Shown here: in pieces, positions 19,827 to 31,563 of the stretch
How positions within the stretch are numbered: position 1 is the first letter of the stretch
Layout: each line of letters starts with the position of its first letter
Assembly (NCBI GenBank): GCA_958298945.1
Contig: OY282609.1
Coordinates: 41,430,954 to 41,494,953, forward strand
Origin: Atherix ibis
Taxonomy: Eukaryota > Arthropoda > Insecta > Diptera > Athericidae
DNA length: 64,000 bases
Direction: 5' to 3'
Translations under genes and position numbers: made by a program
The notes under the pieces: generated by a model
The model's database searches: none
What the model was told of the DNA's origin: nothing
What the model saw: the letters and a program-made list of their open reading frames with translations, nothing else

Positions 19827-20323
19827 ATTGGAGTACATTGATAAGAATTTATTTCACTCAGTAGTCTCCCGAGCCACACTAGTTCTTTAGCACCTTCACT
19901 AGCAGCAACGAATTCCGCCTCTGTAGTTGACAGTGCTACTGATTTCTGCAACTGAGAAGTCCATGACACGGCAGTGTCTCCAATAAGAGATACAAATCCA
20001 TTTGTTGATCGTCGAGTGCTTATGTCGCCGGCAAAATCCGCATCTGAATAAGCACATAATCCTTTTGTAGATGGTGTGTAATGCAATCTAACATCAACTG
20101 TTCCTTTAAGGTATCTAAAAATCCGTTTGACGGATGTCCAGTCTCGTGTAGTAGGTGTGGTCATTGACCTCGCAGCTTTCAACACGGCGTAAGCAATATC
20201 TGGACGAGTAGCGCATCCTAGGTACATCAAAGATCCTACAGCTGAACGGTACGAAACTTCTTGTCTAGTGCACAGATTCTTCATGGTCTGAAGTATGATT
20301 TTCCACTGGTGTTTTTGTTGCAT
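19827..20323 (-). pseudogene. Outer copia RNase H N-terminal part
   Basis: The minus strand reads 'SYRSAVGSLMYLGCATRPDIAY', 'LKGTVDVRLHYTPS' and 'LCAYSDADFAGDISTRRS' with catalytic Asp, 'SLIGDTAVSWTSQLQKSVAL' and 'TEAEFVAASEGAKELVWL'. The genuine sequence ends with 'CTPIL' at about 19827, where the inner element is inserted. It continues at 14893 with 'LFIDN'. The codons below 19827 in this frame belong to the inner LTR. Confidence 0.9.
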
Positions 20324-20485
20324 TACAGTTTATCATACCAAAACGTTGAAGTATTTTCTTCGTGTAAGTCTCCTGTGTAATGAAGAAGCCAGATTCACGA
20401 CGTTGAATTCTCATGCCCAAAAATGATTTCAGAGATCCAACATTGATTTTAAACTCTGATTTAAGCTGATCCAGAAAGAGATTCA

Positions 20486-21065
20486 CTTCTGCTTGTGTAG
20501 ATCCAGCGGTGAGACCATCGTCGACGTAAATTGCTACAATTAATTTTCTTGATGCGGTTTTGCGAACGTATATACAAGCATCAGATTTTGATTTTTGGAA
20601 ATCATTTTTCTTTATGAAAGCGTCGAATCGGTTATTCCTTCATCGAGGAGATTGTTTTAAACCGTACAGAGATCTTTTTAGTTTACAAACTCGACCTGAT
20701 TTGTCATCGAAGCCCTGTGGCTGAGTCATGTATATCTTTGTATCGATTTTGCCATAAAGAAATGCTGATCTTACGTCAAATTGATCCAATACTAATTTTT
20801 CATTTGCTGCTGTTGCGATTAGAGCTCGGATTGAGTCGTAACGAGCAACCGGGCTGAAGGTTTCCTCGTAGTCCAATTCAGAACGTTGAAATATACCACG
20901 TGCAATCAAACGAGCTCTGAATCGATCAATGGTACCGTCTGGCTTGTATTTTACTCGAAGTACCCAGCGGTTGTCTATGACATGCTTGTTTGCTGGTAAA
21001 TCTACCAATTCCCACGTTTCATTTTCGTCAAAGGCTTCCATTTCTTCATTCATGGCTTGATCCAT
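20486..21065 (-). pseudogene. Outer copia reverse transcriptase
   Basis: Minus-strand blocks 'EMEAFDENETWELVDLP', 'DNRWVLRVKYKPDGTIDRFR', 'DYEETFSPVARYDSIR', 'LDQFDVRSAFLYGKI' (first palm motif) and 'GRVCKLKRSLYGLKQSPR' are in frame at 20640-21065. After a frameshift at about 20640, 'CIYVRKTASRKLIVAIYVDDGL' follows, with the YVDD catalytic site near 20525. 'KINVGSLKSFLGM' leads into the RNase H. All active-site residues remain; frames are broken at 20640 and about 20300. Confidence 0.88.
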
Positions 21066-21845
21066 TGTTCAGAATAACAGCCATTTATGGCATCTTCAAA
21101 ATTTATTGGCTCAAAATCTTGCTTAACAGCTTTCATCGTGTAAGCCCATGCTGGGTTTGCTTGGCGACTTGGCAATCTGTGAGTCTGATAGCCAACTTCA
21201 TAATCATTTAGCTTCGGTGGAGCTTGAATTTTTCGAGTAGGACGAGAGTCGAAGATGATCTTTGAGTTTGCTTGAACCTGTGCTTCCTCATCTACATCAA
21301 TCTCTGCATCTTGGATGTAGTCGTCTTGATCATCGTCGTCTACTGCATCATGAAACTCCTCACAGATGCTGTCGTCTTGTTCAGAATCACAATCTTTTCT
21401 GGAAGTATTTGTGAGATGAAGTTCAATTTCATTTTGATTTGTACATAGCCTTTCAAGCCTAAAATCGACGTTACGTGAATTTATTACTCTATGCTTTGAT
21501 GGTACCCAAACTTGATATCCATCCTTTTCATTTACATAGCCAACAAACCGTCCAAATACAGCCTTGTTGTCAAACTTACTTTGAAATTGCTTTGGCACAT
21601 TTATATAGCATTCTGAGCTAAAAATCCTTAAGTAATTGAAACTCTTGAAAGATTGTCCTGACCATAATTCAATAGGACTTTTATTAGATACACTTGACTT
21701 TCCCGTACGATTGATCAAAAATACTGCTGTGTCACATCCGTGGGCCCAAAAACATTTTGGCATTTCACTGACAGATAACATAGAACGAGCTAACTCAACT
21801 ACATGTCTATTTGGTTGTTCTGAAACACCAGGGGTTTTTCCTTCT
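21050..21845 (-). pseudogene. Outer copia integrase, 5'-truncated
   Basis: A 243-codon frame (21050-21781) covers the integrase C-terminal half: 'CFWAHGCDTAVFLINRTGKS', 'PIELWSGQSF', 'FSSECYINVP' and 'FVGYVNEKDGYQVWVPS', then a long acidic stretch rich in Asp and Glu. Upstream codons to about 21845 read 'GVSEQPNRHVVELARS', the region around the catalytic glutamate. The element stops there, so the integrase N-terminus, protease, gag and 5' LTR are missing. It overlaps the RT frame by a few codons. Confidence 0.85.
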
Positions 21846-23500
21846 CTTATCCTAATATATTCATATTATACCATTTCTTTTTGAGTTTACTCGCTACATT
21901 TATTATATTGTACTTTCTTTGATATATTTCATTTAATTTAGCTTTCTTTCATATTTAGTTTTGCTAGTTTGTTAGATATAGATATTTAGTTAGGTGGTTG
22001 TTTGTAAGGTTTATTGTTTCCGGTGTTCATTTTTTTATTTTCTTCCTTCGTTGGTTGATTAGTTGGTTCCTTCGTTGGTTTGTTGGTTGGTTTGTTCGTT
22101 GGTTGATTTGTTCATTTGATAATTCCTTTTTTTAGTTAGTTACTCAGACTTTTCTTAATTTCTTCTTGCACATTTATCTAATTTATTTATTGATTGATTT
22201 CGCTCTTGTATCATTTCTATATAGAGATACATCATCTTGTATTTATTTATTGCCTTGGCTTATCTTATCTTATCTTATTTTCTCTTGCCTATTTTTTTTT
22301 TTTTGCTATGTCTGCCTACTACCTGCTTACAATTTTTATTATGTTTTATAATTTTATTACCAATACCTTTATTGAATTTTTAACATTTTATTAATATTCT
22401 CTTTATTTCTTCATACATTTTATCATTTATCATATATTTCTTATTTCATTCTATTAATATTTCTTCATTTTGATTCTATCATTTAATAATTTCATTCTAC
22501 TTTTAGAACTTTATTCTATTAATAATTCTAACTTTTATTTTCCATATTTAAATAACAAATAAAAACATTAACATGCACTTTTTTCAACTGATTAATTCTG
22601 AAGTAAATAACTTCTTTACTTAATTTGTTTTTTTTTTTATACCAGAAAGAAGAATTACCAGAGAATATAGTAAAAAAAAACAATACGATGAAGAGATTTC
22701 TTCCGACTAGACTAGAACAGCCGTCATGTGTTCACCACAAAAACCGAAAACAAATGATTTTTTTACATACGGTTGTCAAAAATACTTGAATCGGCGGACC
22801 AAGTCGGCCTGTGTATGGGCACCTTAACAATCATAAAGGTAAAGAACAATTTGATATGAAAACGTGATTAGAGAAGAGGGAATCAAAGATTGATTATGAC
22901 AATAAAATAATATAAAAACAGTGCCGAGCAGATGACAATTTTTGGTATTGACGAAAGTAAAAGGATCTGAATTTTTTTCTTGAACATAATTTAATTAAAG
23001 CACAGAATAAATAAATGATTAAGAAAATCTATCTAAAGGCAGATGAATGTAGAAGAAAGAAATTTACGCAATACTTTATACCTGAGACCTCATACATATA
23101 TATGTACTCATGTGGATAATGTATATAATACAATAGTTTTGTTTATATATATAAATATGAGATCGATAGAAATAATAAAAAAATTTAAATTAATAAACTT
23201 TAATGACATAAAGTTTAATAATATGAATTAAATTAATAGAAGAAAACAAAATTTACAAAAAAAATTTGCAGAAAATAAAAAAAATTATAATCATGATCAA
23301 CATATGTGTAAGATAGGCACAAAAAAATTTATATTTCTTCATTTTCTATCTGTTGAATGCTTTTCGTTTTTTCCTTACTTGTTGTTTGTATCTATGCACT
23401 CATGCAGGAAGTATTCTTTTTATTCTTTCTCAATATTTTTTCTTTCTTTGGGTTCTGTTTTGTTCTTCTCTTCTTTTCTTAGGAAATACAATTTTTTTCC
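21846..23500. other. AT-rich region with TTGG-type simple repeats
   Basis: No gene seen. A block of GTTGGTTTGTTGGTT-type repeats lies at about 22045-22115; pyrimidine-rich strings follow to 22500. Small frames at 22166-22394 and 23043-23231 are low-complexity translations of AT-rich DNA. Confidence 0.5.
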
Positions 23501-23504
23501 CTTT

Positions 23505-24060
23505 GGTGGATATTTTTAAATATCCTGGTACAATTTTTTTCCTTTGGTGGATATTTTTTAATATTTTTTTTTGTTTCTTCAATGGTATGAAAAAATACAT
23601 TATATTCTTTGTATGTTGCCATGGGGGCGAAGGTACGAAAATTAGGGTAAAAAATAATAATTTCTTGAACGTGAAGTTCTGTAGAAATTTGTCCAATGAC
23701 GAATAAACTCAGAGAGTACATGTTTCTACTAGGTATGGTTATCGCTAGCTTCATGAAGATATTGCAGGGCTTTCGAAGTTCGAAATGGATTTGCGCAATG
23801 TACAGGCAATATTACGTAAACGATTATCCCACAATCTATGGTTTTATTAGATATAAGCCCGGATACCCGCCAATATTGAGCGATACACTTGTTCAGAAGC
23901 ATTGGCCAGAGCAATATACAGTGCTGGCTTGATGTGGTTTACTTCATACTTCGACAGTAATTCTTCAATTTGTTTGGAATAGAACTGAACTTAGTTATCA
24001 ATGACTACGGTCTCAGGTGCGCCAAAAATGTGCAAAAGGTCGTTTTCAAGGATTTGGCAT
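23505..24060 (-). pseudogene. Gypsy integrase core and 3' end, copy C2
   Basis: Matches 6340-6855. The minus strand from 24060 reads 'DLLHIFGAPETVVIDN', the strand with the second catalytic Asp of retroviral-type integrases. 'VQFYSKQIEELL', 'IALANASEQVYRSILAG' (third acidic residue region) and 'NHRLWDNRLSNIACTL' follow. Stops and frameshifts are present. It follows RT (24516-24785) and RNase H (24098-24448) on the same strand, so all three belong to one element. Confidence 0.8.
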
Positions 24061-24097
24061 ATTGCTGACGCGGATTCTTTTTTTTTAAAAGGAAAAT

Positions 24098-24448
24098 TTA
24101 GAAAAATGATCTAAGATAATCAAGATGACTACATTTCCTTCGGGAAATTTCCAGATCGATTGCTAATTCGGGTTCCTCAGGATTTCTAATTTTCTCGCAG
24201 TTGATTGTAGCGAGGGCATTAGGCATAACATTAGGGCTTCCTTTGTGGTGCTTTATGTGGAAGTCGAAGCGTTGCAGCTTTAAACGCCATCTTTTCAGGT
24301 CCTTCTGACGTATGCGCCATTTAAAACTAGCATGGTCGATAACCACTTTAAAAGCTATTTCTTTGTCTATCAGACGGTCTCTGAGATCATAGGATATTGC
24401 TTTGTCCATCAGACGAAACAAATATCTGCGGGGTAAGACATAGTCCAA
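24098..24448 (-). pseudogene. Gypsy RNase H / tether region
   Basis: A 116-codon frame. 'FKVVIDHASFKW' corresponds to the end of the RNase H ('VVTDHASLKWL'-type motif), followed by 'RWRLKLQRFDFHIKHHKGSPNVMPNALA', the classic RNase H end before the integrase. The first residues ('RLMDKAISYDLRDR') are a leftover of the RT palm. The YxDD segment and most of the RNase H core are therefore deleted between 24448 and here. Confidence 0.85.
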
Positions 24449-24515
24449 ATGACATAACTCGGTAGTAATAAAGTGGATGATCGGGTATAGTAAAACCAGT
24501 CTTTTCTCGAGATTC

Positions 24516-24840
24516 CTATTCTAGTGGTATTTTCCAAAAGGCATCTTTCAAGTCTAAGCTAGTAGTAAATTTGGCTGAAGGTAGATGTCCCAATAATGCA
24601 TTCATTTGTGTCAATGGGTACGCATCCTTCTTAGTCACAGCATTTATCTTCCTAGCAGCGAAATAAACGAACTTTCCTGGTTTCCTTACTATTACCACAG
24701 GAGAACTCCAAAGATCCTCTATAAGTCCCAAAGATAATATCCTACTTACCTCACCATGCATTAATTTGTAGACTGCAGGCAACATCGCAAAAAATATTTG
24801 TTTAATCAGCGTAGCTGAACCAACGTCGATTCTGTACTAT
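24516..24840 (-). pseudogene. Gypsy reverse transcriptase N-terminal part
   Basis: The minus strand reads 'YRIDVGSATLIKQ' then 'LPAVYKLMHGEVSRILSLG', 'WSSPVVIVRKPGKF', 'ARKINAVTKKDAYPLTQMNALL' and 'FTTSLDLKDAFWKIPLE' (first palm motif). The frame stops there; sequence at 24448-24516 is frameshifted. It resembles the element at 51000-51530, which has the same block order, so the two are members of related Ty3/gypsy families. Confidence 0.85.
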
Positions 24841-24849
24841 ACTTGACCG

Positions 24850-25450
24850 GTCCTGCCCAATCCTAAGATATTATCAGATGATAACATAATTCCGACTGAA
24901 GTGATTTTAATCTCGATTCCTGGTTTGGTGTCTTATCGTCCTTCAGTTCGGAAGAGGGAACGTGCCCTATAATTTCTGGTGCCAATTCCAATGCTTCCCA
25001 AAAATATATTCCCAGATATAGCTGCTGCGTTAAGCTTGGTAATATATATAAAATCTTTTGGTGATTCGTCTATATGTTCCGAGAGTGCTTACACTATCCA
25101 GTATTCTCTTCTGCATCTCACTGGTAAACTTTATGCTTCCGGAGGATCCTTTTAAGGACCTTGAGTTGTCACCCAAAATGGTTTCAGCTACCTTCCTTAG
25201 AATAAGGTATCCTCGATGTTCTGTACTTGAGTTTAAGGACCTTCAGTTGTCACCCAAAATGATTTCAGCTTCCTTCCTTAGAATAAGGTGTCCTCGATGT
25301 TCTGTTGGTATCCTCGATGTTCTGTCAGTTTCCTGAAAGACAATTAGGACAATGAGGTCTAAGAGTATTTTTCCGCCCACATCCAAAACAAAATATGTGT
25401 TGTGTCTCATGGATCGATTTCGCAAATGATTTGGTTTTATATCATTCATG
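24850..25450 (-). pseudogene. Probable gypsy protease-region remnant with tandem repeat
   Basis: Located just upstream of the RT on the minus strand, where protease is expected. Pieces such as 'RGHLILRKEAEIILGDN' resemble a duplicated protease strand but no active-site DSG/DTG is seen. The plus-strand frame at 25058-25336 is a shadow across the tandem repeat. Confidence 0.45.
25148..25335. repeat. Tandem direct repeat, about 80-bp unit
   Basis: Two units sharing 'ttaaggacctt', 'gttgtcacccaaaatg', 'ttccttagaataagg' and 'tcctcgatgttctgt' lie at about 25151-25228 and 25232-25305. A third partial copy of the last motif follows at about 25308. Confidence 0.85.
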
Positions 25451-26130
25451 CATTCTTTTAGTTGATGTAAGGTTAAAGTGGGATGCCAATCTGGTTGACT
25501 TTAGATAGGGGGAAGTAATCCCGCTCTAACTATTTTGAAGAAATTGGGTTCGAAAATAAGATTTTGCGGCCAGTTTTGTACCATCAATTTCCCAATATAC
25601 ACAGATAATTTTGCATTCGGTCTCTGCATAAGGTTGAGCATAGACAAAGAGGATTATTTCACTTAAATCTAAATGAAAAATTTACTTTAATCTAAAAAAA
25701 AACTTAAATCTGCATACTATATCAAGTATACTATTTGAAATTTATTGTCAAAATAAACTTACTTGGGATAGAGTTTGAGATTCCAATAATAATATTCTAT
25801 ATGTGTTCATTCCGGCAAAGGCGAAAAAAAATTAAATAAAAATAAACTTTAAAAAATACATAAACAATTAAAGAGAAACCGAAATATGTTCACTTATTGC
25901 GTCGAAAATATATGTTTGATGTTTCTAACAAACAGAAACATCATTAATGTATTGATAAAAAAATATTCAATTTTTGATTTCTTAATAAATGGATTTTTCT
26001 AAAAAAATTCTAAAACAATCAATTAATGTAATTCATAATTAATACAAATGAAAATTTAAAAAAAGTACTTTTATGACTTCTCCACACAGAAACTCGGTCT
26101 TAGACTAATACTGATGAACTGATCGAGATC
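25450..26130. other. AT-rich spacer, nothing recognised
   Basis: No gene, no RNA, no clear repeat beyond simple AT tracts. Confidence 0.5.
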
Positions 26131-26830
26131 ATCATTGTGCTTAAAACTGGTATTCCAAATTTTTTGGTCGCACAGTGCCATAGGGCGGAATTACCGATAG
26201 GCAAGAGAAAGATGGACCTTGATGGTTTTCCACTAATATGAACTTAACATTGTTTTTCTATTTCCTTTAATGTCGTAAAAAAAAAATTTTATTTCTCTAA
26301 AAAAAAATTTTTGATTAAGTTTTTTCCGAATTTTTAAATCTTCCCTCCCAAATCCAATTCTTTTCCCTTTTAGCCTGGTTACATTTACTTTAGTTTGTTG
26401 TAATTTTTCTTTTGTTTTCACCATTTTCTCCCATGAAGAACTTTACACCTCCGGGTGTCTCCATTATCCCTCATATGTTCCGGCATGAATTTTTCCTATT
26501 TATGGTGCGTGTTCAACCACATATCTGGTAAAACTTTATATCTCTCAGCAATCATCATATAAACCTAGCGACAAGCATGCCCAGCAGAAGCATGTGCTCC
26601 ATGAGTATGGTCGTCATTCGCCATACTACTGCGGAACTTCACGTTCATGGAAATTTTAATTTTATCCAAAATTTAATACCTTCCCGTCCTGTCGAATACC
26701 CAAAGAATACTATGTTTATTCATTTTATTCTTCTACTTCTCTTCCTCTTTCCTTTGTATTCCTTTATAACATTTACTCTTCGGAGGTTTCCCAAGTAAAA
26801 TAAAAATCCTTAATCGACATGATACATGTA
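26130..26830. mobile_element. LTR-like fragment, copy D2
   Basis: Colinear with 6856-7450: 'catagggcggaatta', 'gaaagatggacc', 'gaactttacacc' and 'ctagcgacaagcatgcccagcagaag'. Its last part (26570-26720) also matches, in inverted orientation, sequence found at 6470-6590 and 23630-23760, the 3' ends of the integrase fragments. This ties these LTR-like blocks to that gypsy family. A poly(A)-signal-like 'aaaataaaaa' is near 26800. Confidence 0.55.
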
Positions 26831-27220
26831 TTTATAATGTTCGGTGGCAGAGGCGTGAATGGCAAATATACAAGAACCCTCTACCTCTACTGCAAATGCT
26901 GGTCTCCAAGCATGCTTGCCACTCCCTTATCTTCTGAGTAGATAAGCTATACCTCTGGGACTTCATGTCCAAAAACAAGTTTTATCCTATTCAGGTAAAG
27001 AATAAAAACTAATTCCCCATTAATACGGTTTTTATAAGGTTATCGAATCCTATAAAATACGTATTAAAGGAAGCTGTGGTGCTTTTTTAATAGTTATCTT
27101 TACTTTTATTTATTATTTCTTTATTCATTTCTCTTTATGATACTTTATTTTTAATAATATAAAAACCAATCGAGTTAAATAAATTAAAAGAAAATTTAAA
27201 GATAAAATAATAGGCACAAA
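26830..27220. other. AT-rich spacer
   Basis: Nothing recognised. Confidence 0.4.
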
Positions 27221-27479
27221 GTTGCTCAACATGCAAGAAATAGATGAAATACATTTTCTGATAACAAATAAAATACAACAGTTCATTGATAAAAGTAGCC
27301 GCAGTATTTATACTGGTGATTCTGAATCAGAAGAGGAACTAAAAAATCCCAACATGACAAATGTCAAAGAATTTTATTTTATAAATACTTGTTTTATAAA
27401 ATAATGATATAATACTCCATAGTCATATTGAAGAAATAAATAAACAAGTAGAGAAACTTATGGAAGAGTGAATAACAGA

Positions 27480-27897
27480 ACCATTCAATAATCCATATAA
27501 CTCGCCTTTGCTCATTGTTCAAGAAAAGAACTCGGGGCAGAGCAAGGAATGGAGACTAGTTTTAAAATATAGACGCGTCTCCAGGGCGCTTGCAGGAGTT
27601 AAGTTTTTTTCGACTGTTGACATAACAAGTTCCTTCCATCAGATAGAGCTTAATAAATGGTCGAGCACCTTCAAGGCATTTTCACAACTGTCGGATACTA
27701 CCAGTTCAAAGAATAGCTTTTGGTCTGAAAATATCAACAAACAGATTTCAGCATATGCTGTCAATAGCTTAGCGGGATTAGACGCTTGTACATTTATCGA
27801 TGTCTTTGGCAAGGATCCCAAAAGTTATAATAACAAGTTGGAAAAGGTTTTCGCTAGTTTAAGAGAATACAATCTTAAATTAAAACCAGCAAAATAA
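27480..27897 (+). pseudogene. Gypsy RT fragment with deleted palm
   Basis: 'EPFNNPYNSPLLIVQEK', 'EWRLVLKYRRVSRAL' and 'KFFSTVDITSSFHQIEL' give the fingers and first palm motif. After 27670 the frame stays open but the sequence is not RT-like until 'CTFIDVFG', where the catalytic YIDD-type motif would be (Y to F, with the second D replaced). 'KVFASLREYNLKLKPAK' then matches the RT thumb start. The frame is in one piece from 27508 but has lost essential residues. Confidence 0.8.
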
Positions 27898-28159
27898 AAT
27901 TTTCGAAAATCACAAGAGATTTTTCTTGGACACTTGATAACAGCTAATAAGATAAGAACAGATTCCAACAAGAATAAAATTATCAGTGATAATCCAATAC
28001 CAAATTTAAAAGATTTGTGTCACTTTGTAACTACTGCAAGCACTTCAAATTCGCTGATTTTGTAAATTTTCTAAACGCCCTTATAAAGAAGAATGTACTG
28101 TTTCATTAGACTACTGAATGCGCAAAGGCATTCAAGATATTAATAAGTTCACTCTCACT

Positions 28160-28560
28160 GCAATAGCCCAATTTTGACAAACTATTTGTAATAACTACAG
28201 ATGCCTCAGATTATGCCCTGGATGTAGTTTTGTCACAAGGTGAAATTGAGAAAGATAAGCCAATAGCCTACGCAAGTAGTACACTAATCAAATATGAATC
28301 AAACGAAGCCGTTATTGAGAAAATACTACTCGGTATCCACTGGGGTATAAATTACTTTAGGCCATATCTTTATAGCACAAGAGTTACCATAGTAACATAA
28401 CACCGTCCACTCGTAAGTTTATTTAGTCATAAAAACCCCTCATCCAAACCAATTCGAACAAGATTAGATCTACTTGATTATAACTACAAAATAGTTTATA
28501 AACAAGGAAAATTAAATGGTAATACTAACGAGCTATCAAGAATAAAAATAGATAAACAAG
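28160..28560 (+). pseudogene. Gypsy RNase H domain
   Basis: 'FVITTDASDYALDVVLSQG' includes the catalytic Asp; 'KPIAYASSTLIKYESNEAVIEK' includes the glutamate. 'IHWGINYFRPYLY', 'HRPLVSLFSHKNP' and 'RLDLLDYNYKIVYKQGKLN' follow, with a single stop between 'VTIVT' and 'HRPL'. It ends with 'NTNELSRI', the usual boundary before the integrase. Confidence 0.85.
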
Positions 28561-28924
28561 GACTCGAAAAACTCGTTCCAAAAAAACATTAATATTCTTA
28601 CACGACGAAAGAAGCCCAAATAGGCAAAATTTTCTAAACCAAATATAGTCCAAAGTAAAACTGAAAAGTTACTTACGAAACCCAGTGATAATACAGTACA
28701 ATCATACATATGGAAATGTACATCTATTTTAGATATAAGAAAAGCAAAACGTCCATAATTTAAAAAATCGCCCATATTGAAAATTAGTAACAATAATTCA
28801 AAAGTACTAGAAATAAATGTAAAAAATGAAAAGACCGGACCATAGAATTTAATAAAAATCCAACGGATCATATTGGTATGATTCTGTAAAGCTAATATTT
28901 CTAAGCAACAAGTAGAATATTCAT

Positions 28925-29860
28925 ATGATGTTTCAATATATTAAATCAAATGAATTACAAAAAGCATTAAATACTAAAATGAATGAACTTCTCGAAAAAG
29001 GATATATCAACTCGTTGCGGATATTGCTGTACAGACCGCCAATGAAAATAACGGATAAGGATCAAATGATTGAGTTCATAAAGGATAATCATTCGACTCC
29101 ACAAGGGGTGCATTATGTATGGAAAGATATGAACAAAATGGTTAAGCAATACATCGATAATTGCGAAAATTCTTCAGAAAACAAAGTTTGTAAACATATA
29201 AAAGAGCCTTTAACAATAACGGAAACTCCTAACTATAGCTTCGAAATCATATCAATAGATACACTGTTATCCTGACAATACAGTGTGAACTTACGAAATA
29301 TATAAAAGCATTCCTAATGGAATCAAAAGAGGTTATCGCAGTAGCAAAAACTATTGCGGAAAATTATATACTAAAATACGGATATTTAGCACCGAGCTAT
29401 TTAGAAGCTTATATAAGATGCTGAATATCAATCATAAAATGTCAACAACCTTTCATCATAAAATACTTTTTACGATTGAAAGAAACCACTGTTTAGCGAA
29501 TACTTTTTGTCAGTAGCAAATGACAACTGGAATTAATGGATTCATTTCCATTACGTTTTTGGCATACAATACGACTCCTCATATAGAAATTAAATACTCG
29601 TATAGTCCATTTGAGCTGTTTCCGGGAGAACTGCACCCATCCCAAAAATCATAAGTAAAGCTGAACCGAGGCTATTTTATAACATAGATGACTATATGAC
29701 GGAACTTCAGTTTAAACTAAAAAGGGCACAGAAAATAGCAAAAAATAGACTCATGCAAGCTAAGTACAAACAAAATTAGCACAAGGAAAAAACTGCAAAT
29801 TCTTCCTCGTTCAAGGTGAATGATTAGATGTATCTAAAACGAGGAAATCGCAGAAAAAGT
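28925..29860 (+). pseudogene. Gypsy integrase, fragmented
   Basis: A 116-codon frame (28925-29275) contains 'QGVHYVWKDMNKMVKQYIDNC' of the HHCC finger (second Cys pair degraded) and 'EPLTITETPNYSFEIISIDT', which enters the catalytic core with its first Asp. Later pieces in other frames are 'YSPFELFPGEL', 'DYMTELQFKLKRAQKIAKNRL' and a 'LKRGNRRK' tail, typical of the integrase C-terminal region. Stops are frequent. Confidence 0.82.
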
Positions 29861-31300
29861 GAGTTCTTGCGCAAGAAAAAGTGAGTCCCTATTCCATAAT
29901 TAGATGAAATATACACGTATAAATGAATAATTTAAATATATAAATAAACAAGTGCTCATTATTAAGATAAGAACTACAATTACAAATTAAATTTTAATTA
30001 ATAATTATAATCAAATGTAAAAAATGAATGTAGTTGATAAATAAAAATGTATATGACACAAATGTATGAATAAATAAAGATAAACAAACAATTGCCCGCT
30101 GTGAAATATAAAAATAGAATTATAATGTTCTTCACTATAATGACCTAATGTTCGGCTGGAAATTGTACAATTTCCATGGCCCATCGATTTAAAAAAAAAT
30201 ACCTATTTGGATTTTTGGTGAATGTATTTTTAATTTTTTGTTCAATTTACATAAATAAAATACAGGATCTAGTTTTAAATTTCGCTGATGTTAGACATTT
30301 TTTATGGTATTTTTATATATCTTTTTATTAAAAGTAAGGCAGCAAACGCCAACGGAAACAGTAGTAATAAAGTGATTATGGTTCTCTAATGGAAGAATGA
30401 TTCATGAGATGTTTTATTAATGATATTATTACCTTCCACCTGACTTAAAATTATTTCTTCTTTAGAAGTTTGACTTCCCATTTTGTAGTTTAATTATAAA
30501 TGCTTACATGTATTTATAATTTTATTTATTATTTATTAAGTATACAGTTTCTTATGCATTACTATTTTTACTTCATTATGATGTTTTCCTTATTTATATT
30601 GTTATATTTATTTTTGTTTTAATTAGTTTTAATTATATTTATGTCATTTTTTAATTTTCGCTTTAAATTGGCATCGTACGTGATGCTAATGATTCGATGA
30701 AAGTTGGTTAATTTCCTCCTGAATTTTACCACTGCCCCCACTCTATGTTTCTTGATTCTTTTTTCGGTCTGTATTGGTGGTGTTACTCTGGGTACCCACT
30801 GTCTTTCACGGTATTCTTCAATGGTTATTTAGTGGTTTGTCCTTCTTGATGGCAGGTTGTTCTGAGATGTTGCTCTGGGTGCTTTGGTTCTGTGGTCTTC
30901 TTATCTGTTTGTTTTTATCTATCATTTGGACGCTTTGGCACTATGGTCTTCTTGCCTGAATATTTTTCCTATATCAATTAATCCGTAATTTACATTAGTA
31001 TTTATTTACATTTTTTTGACTTCGGAAGTATATATTAAATTTATAAAAAAATATATATTATATATATTAATTAAAAAAAATTATTTTAGTTTGGAAAAGC
31101 AACTCGGCACATTACATGGAATAACTTACACAATTAGTAAGATTTTCACAGTAAACTAAACAATTATTTTAAGTATTCTTGAAATATTATTACTTAATTT
31201 CTAATTTTTTTCAATAAAAACTAATCGCAGGAGTCTCGAACTTCATTAGATCTTCTTAGTTGAAGATTATATTTTTCCTCTTTCGTCTAATCATCACTGC
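29861..31300. other. AT-rich spacer, no gene supported
   Basis: Low-complexity DNA. A 61-codon frame at 30774-30959 contains a small local repeat around 'tatggtcttcttgcc' and 'tgtggtcttcttatc' and is hydrophobic, but has no recognisable family. Confidence 0.45.
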
Positions 31301-31308
31301 TTTTTTGT

Positions 31309-31563
31309 TTGGTCATTATGTTTCGATCTCACAACATACTGAAAACAACAACAAGAGTAGGAACGGCATGCTGTGCGATTGGTCAGTCCAATGATTGGTC
31401 TCTAACTACGGAAGTTGTAATAATCCCTGATGAACATATGTTGCACAGAAAGTATCTGATGCAGTGGCTGGAGTCTTACCGTGTTTGTATGTTATTCCGG
31501 ACACCGTTAGCCCTGGAATCCCTACATAAGTACTGTTCCCAAAACCTACAACCTTCGCAATAA
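31309..31563 (+). CDS. Unrecognised 84-codon ORF
   Basis: The only stretch between 29.9 and 31.6 kb with balanced codon use, an ATG start and a soluble-looking product (Cys, Trp and charged residues, no low-complexity runs, no signal peptide). It ends 40 bp before the left edge of repeat B copy 2. No domain recognised, and no copy elsewhere in the window. It could be an exon or the end of an unidentified element's ORF. Confidence 0.25.
   Translation: MVIMFRSHNILKTTTRVGTACCAIGQSNDWSLTTEVVIIPDEHMLHRKYLMQWLESYRVCMLFRTPLALESLHKYCSQNLQPSQ

Larger units (their letters stand above)
27222..29860 (+). mobile_element. Degenerate Ty3/gypsy (17.6/297-like) element
   Basis: A plus-strand series of pol domains in the right order: a short gag-end or protease leader (27222-27404), RT (27480-27897), RNase H (28160-28560) and integrase (28925-29860). 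Many stops and frameshifts. No LTRs were identified on either side. It differs in sequence from the other gypsy fragments in the window but is of the same lineage as the remnant in repeat B. Confidence 0.85.

Noticed and set aside
22045..22115. Telomere-like or CRISPR-like repeat
   Set aside because: Irregular GTTGGTTT simple repeat without constant unit or spacers.
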